Of a stretch of DNA of 64,000 nt, positions 61,571 to 64,000 are shown piece after piece. The translations under genes and the position numbers were made by a program. This DNA is from Bigelowiella natans CCMP2755 (Eukaryota > Cercozoa > Chlorarachniophyceae): contig ADNK01000029.1 in assembly GCA_000320545.1 (NCBI GenBank), positions 141,057 to 205,056 of the forward strand, given 5' to 3'. Position 1 is the stretch's first letter. Every line of letters starts with the position of its first letter. The notes beneath the pieces are model-generated. The model searched no databases. It saw only the letters and a program-made list of their open reading frames with translations, and was not told the DNA's origin.

Positions 61571-62717
61571 ACGGAGAGTACTGGTTTGTCGGAGGCATAA
61601 ATGTATTGCAGAACGATCTCTAAATCTATATCCTTTGTACGTGAATTATGATCGGATCAGACACTACGTTTTGACTGTAGTGAAGCCGTAGCTTGCCCAC
61701 ACCTAGAGATATTAGATGCTCTCGCATCGAATTGTACGATGCGCAAAAAAATGAAAAAAATAATGTCTAACCACAGTATTGTCTATGCTGTCGAAGTTTG
61801 TATGCTCATAAATACTTTGCGCATCGGGTTTCCACGTGTGACATCACATGTAAGCAATGGCTATATCTTCAGATATAATGTGGACTTTGCACATGCAATG
61901 TTAGTTATCCCATGCGTGTGTAGCAGGCACATATGTATGTGTCATCATCTAACTACACACCATAGCATCCAATATCGATCGATACGGTCGCTCGCGTCTA
62001 TCAACAGCGCGCACGTAGCATCGCGTCTATACTATGACACGATGGCGGTATGCAAGCAATGTACAAATGTGCAGCGCTGCAGCAGTGTTTTGAGTGCGCG
62101 CAAGCTCACACGAAAAATCCCAGCTGCGTGCGAACATGTCTCACTTTCTCACTACGCGCTGAAGCTTTGTTCGATCAAATCGCTTTCAAAAGCTCGGCTC
62201 GCGCTTGCTCAAACACAAAATTTGTTGCAGGTTTGACCGAGCTGTGATGGCACGCAGATGGGCATTCATCATGGTCGGTATGATCGTAGCACAACATGAT
62301 CACAGGCCAGCATCGTGTGTCATGAAATCAGACGGATGCAGCGTGCACCGAATAATTGTCCGGCCTGCTAAAAGATGATACCTACTAAAACTATTATCAT
62401 TGTTTTACTAACATGCATGTGCAATCTCCCGGTCCTCCACTAGACTAATTATGAGACAGCACTTAAATAAAGCATCGCACTGCACATAATTATGTGTTAA
62501 ACAACTGTGTGCACACTTCCATCCGGAAAACGAACCTATTTGTTGTGTATTTAAGCGTGGAAAAGTGAATCCTGGTTTAATTTAGCTGAAACTAAACTGA
62601 AAGCACTTTTGTTTAAAGACAAAATATTGCTGAAACCTTTAAGCTTGTGTACTTTGAACTTCGAGTTATCTAATACAGAGGACAGATATCGATGAGATGT
62701 TGCAAAGTATATTTTGT
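61512..62717. other. Convergent junction with (TC)n tract, no gene
   Basis: A (TC)n microsatellite at about 61520-61569 follows the PRPF38 stop by about 10 bp, so it lies in the 3' UTR. The rest has TGCATG/CATGC motifs, a few CTAG sites and an isolated CAGACGGATGCAGCG (about 62329-62343) that resembles the start of the dispersed element. Reading frames here have no supporting features. Confidence 0.55.
61520..61569. repeat. (TC)n microsatellite just after PRPF38 stop
   Basis: About 48 bp of TC with one TTT interruption, presumably in the 3' untranslated region. Confidence 0.9.
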
Positions 62718-63582
62718 CAAGATAACTGGCGTTCGATAACTCTACATACCCTTCTTAGAACGGAATGCTCCAGACCTACAATAAGGATCAATTATAAGTA
62801 TATTTTCGTCAGAAAATCCTACGGTTAGCTGCGTACCATTGTTCAAGACGCGAGCATCTACTATACCGCGACCACGTGGACCTTAGGGATCATTGAAAGG
62901 TAAGAAATTTTCGCGATGATCGAAGTTATAAATTTAGCTCCTGACCTTCCACGTAAAATGTTGTTCTGGCAATAGCTCGGTTGTATCGGTCTCGGTACTC
63001 TTCTATTGCTACCTGCTGTCGAGCACGACGGCATTCACAGCCCTGCAGACCATCAAAAAGTATGTAAGTAATCCATCTCATTTGTGCATTCTGGTGAGAA
63101 TATGCGATTGAGAGCGCGTTTGCTGTTTAGTGTATTGCATCAAGCTACCATTTGCTGACAGTTTACGACGATAACGATGATGATGACGACGACACATACC
63201 TGTCCAAATGCATGCAGTGGAGTGCCTAGTTTTCGAGCGACAACTGGCTCGAGTTTTACTTTCCGAAACGCACTATTCGCGATATAAGATTTTTAGTTAC
63301 AGGTCCAAGTGGTACTTCTTCTTCTTCTCCTTCTTCTTCTTCTTCTTCATGTTAGGACCTATCCATCAATGCTTGTGGGCCTGCAAGCAGGTAAGATCCC
63401 AGAGATAATACAGATCCTCCCGCAAGAACAACCCACGCGCCCCAGAATACACGTGTCTTCGCTTTCTCAATCTTTAGATAAATAGGATGCAATATCAACT
63501 CTGTTTGTATAGCAGAAATAGTTTTGATCACCCTTTTGTCAAACTTCACGACTCCGGCCGGCTTTTGATGCACAGGTATCAT
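62718..63582 (-). CDS. Small single-pass membrane protein, unrecognised
   Basis: Exons 63582-63359, 63225-63200, 63042-62946, 62881-62837 and 62776-62718 are proposed. The first exon encodes about 70 residues with one membrane segment (VFWGAWVVLAGGSVLSLGSY) preceded by basic sequence (KIEKAKTRV). Later exons give GTPLHAFGQGCECRRARQQV, EEYRDRYNRAIARTTFYVE, GPRGRGIVDARVL and a C-terminus LEHSVLRRVCRVIERQLS. The join between exons 1 and 2 does not keep phase with the donor I see, so the first intron is not resolved. The family is unknown. A small inner-membrane or ER protein is plausible. Confidence 0.55.
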
Positions 63583-64000
63583 AGAACGCGGCAACGGCCT
63601 TCAATTGATGATGATACAAGGTAAGTCCCGTAAATGAATGGGGGAAAAGCATGGTTGGGGGGTGACAATTTTTCAATATGGCCTTTGGCATTAGTTGGTC
63701 ATTACCTTTTTCTCCTCGATCCTGTTGTGAAGGTCCTTAAATTAGGGCCCTTTCGCACGAACCGAGCAGCCATTATCTGTCAACAAATCGCCTCCTTCCT
63801 TGTTCATGAGGCATTATTAGATATTCAGTTCGTTAGTTTAATATTCACATCCTTGACATCTCTCCGTACTTTGTATCGGCCCGAAAATACTTATTCAGTG
63901 TTATCGTAACTAACATCATTATTATTCCAACGTAATATTAAAGTTTCTGTACCAATGGGAATAGGAAAGCATGAAGGTAGATTGACATACACGTACTTCT
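63583..64000. other. Upstream region of the next gene, not resolved
   Basis: By the strand pattern a plus-strand gene should begin here or just beyond. A 91-codon open frame from 63634 has no recognisable motif and I do not call it a gene. Confidence 0.4.

Noticed and set aside
61739-62247. Plus-strand open frame of 165 codons after PRPF38
   Set aside because: Composition matches the convergent-junction texture, no motif or splice pattern is visible, and it would break the otherwise uniform layout.
63634-63909. Plus-strand open frame of 91 codons at the window edge
   Set aside because: No recognisable motif, and the window ends before any second exon could support it.
1-64000. tRNA, rRNA, CRISPR arrays, bacterial operons or autonomous transposons
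   Set aside because: I looked for cloverleaf-like inverted arms, spaced direct repeats, transposase and reverse-transcriptase motifs and found none that hold up.

Overview
This window is nuclear DNA of a eukaryotic microbe. Nearly every gene is broken by short GT-AG introns (mostly about 55-110 bp, several swollen by microsatellites). The products are eukaryotic: NF-YB, MetAP1, a four-domain calcium channel, PRPF38, TYW5, an ADIP/SSX2IP centriolar protein. Two proteins, a FAD monooxygenase and a eukaryotic-type TrpRS, begin with a signal peptide followed by a Ser/Arg-rich stretch, which resembles targeting to a complex (secondary) plastid. A homologue of the 34-kDa calcium-sensitive actin-bundling protein known from Dictyostelium fits an amoeboid or flagellate protist. 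My best guess is an alga with a secondary plastid, possibly rhizarian (chlorarachniophyte-like). That assignment is weak. Exon coordinates were worked out by hand from splice signals, reading-frame phase and family motifs.

Layout: 19 genes, and every neighbouring pair lies on opposite strands: NF-YB (-), TPR protein (+), IF1-like (-), MetAP1 (+), unknown 589-aa protein (-), CaV channel (+), TYW5 (-), secreted isochorismatase-fold hydrolase (+), large disordered Cys-pair protein (-), ABP34 actin bundler (+), PX-C2-histidine phosphatase fusion (-), TrpRS (+), FAD monooxygenase (-), RRM/RGG protein (+), acidic protein (-), ADIP-like coiled coil (+), prolyl 4-hydroxylase-like (-), PRPF38 (+), membrane protein (-).

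The nine divergent junctions are promoter regions, one of them almost zero length (start codons about 11 bp apart). The nine convergent junctions are 0.6-1.9 kb of non-coding DNA rich in CTAG and TGCATGC-type palindromes. Only these junctions carry copies of a dispersed element of about 80 bp with two potential stems. This combination of strict strand alternation, a special sequence class and a repeat family at 3' junctions is the most notable higher-order signal.

The genes do not form one pathway. They cover transcription (NF-YB), splicing (PRPF38), translation and tRNA maturation (TrpRS, TYW5, MetAP1), calcium signalling and cytoskeleton (CaV, ABP34, PX-C2 phosphatase, ADIP) and secretory or plastid metabolism (P4H, isochorismatase fold, FAD monooxygenase).
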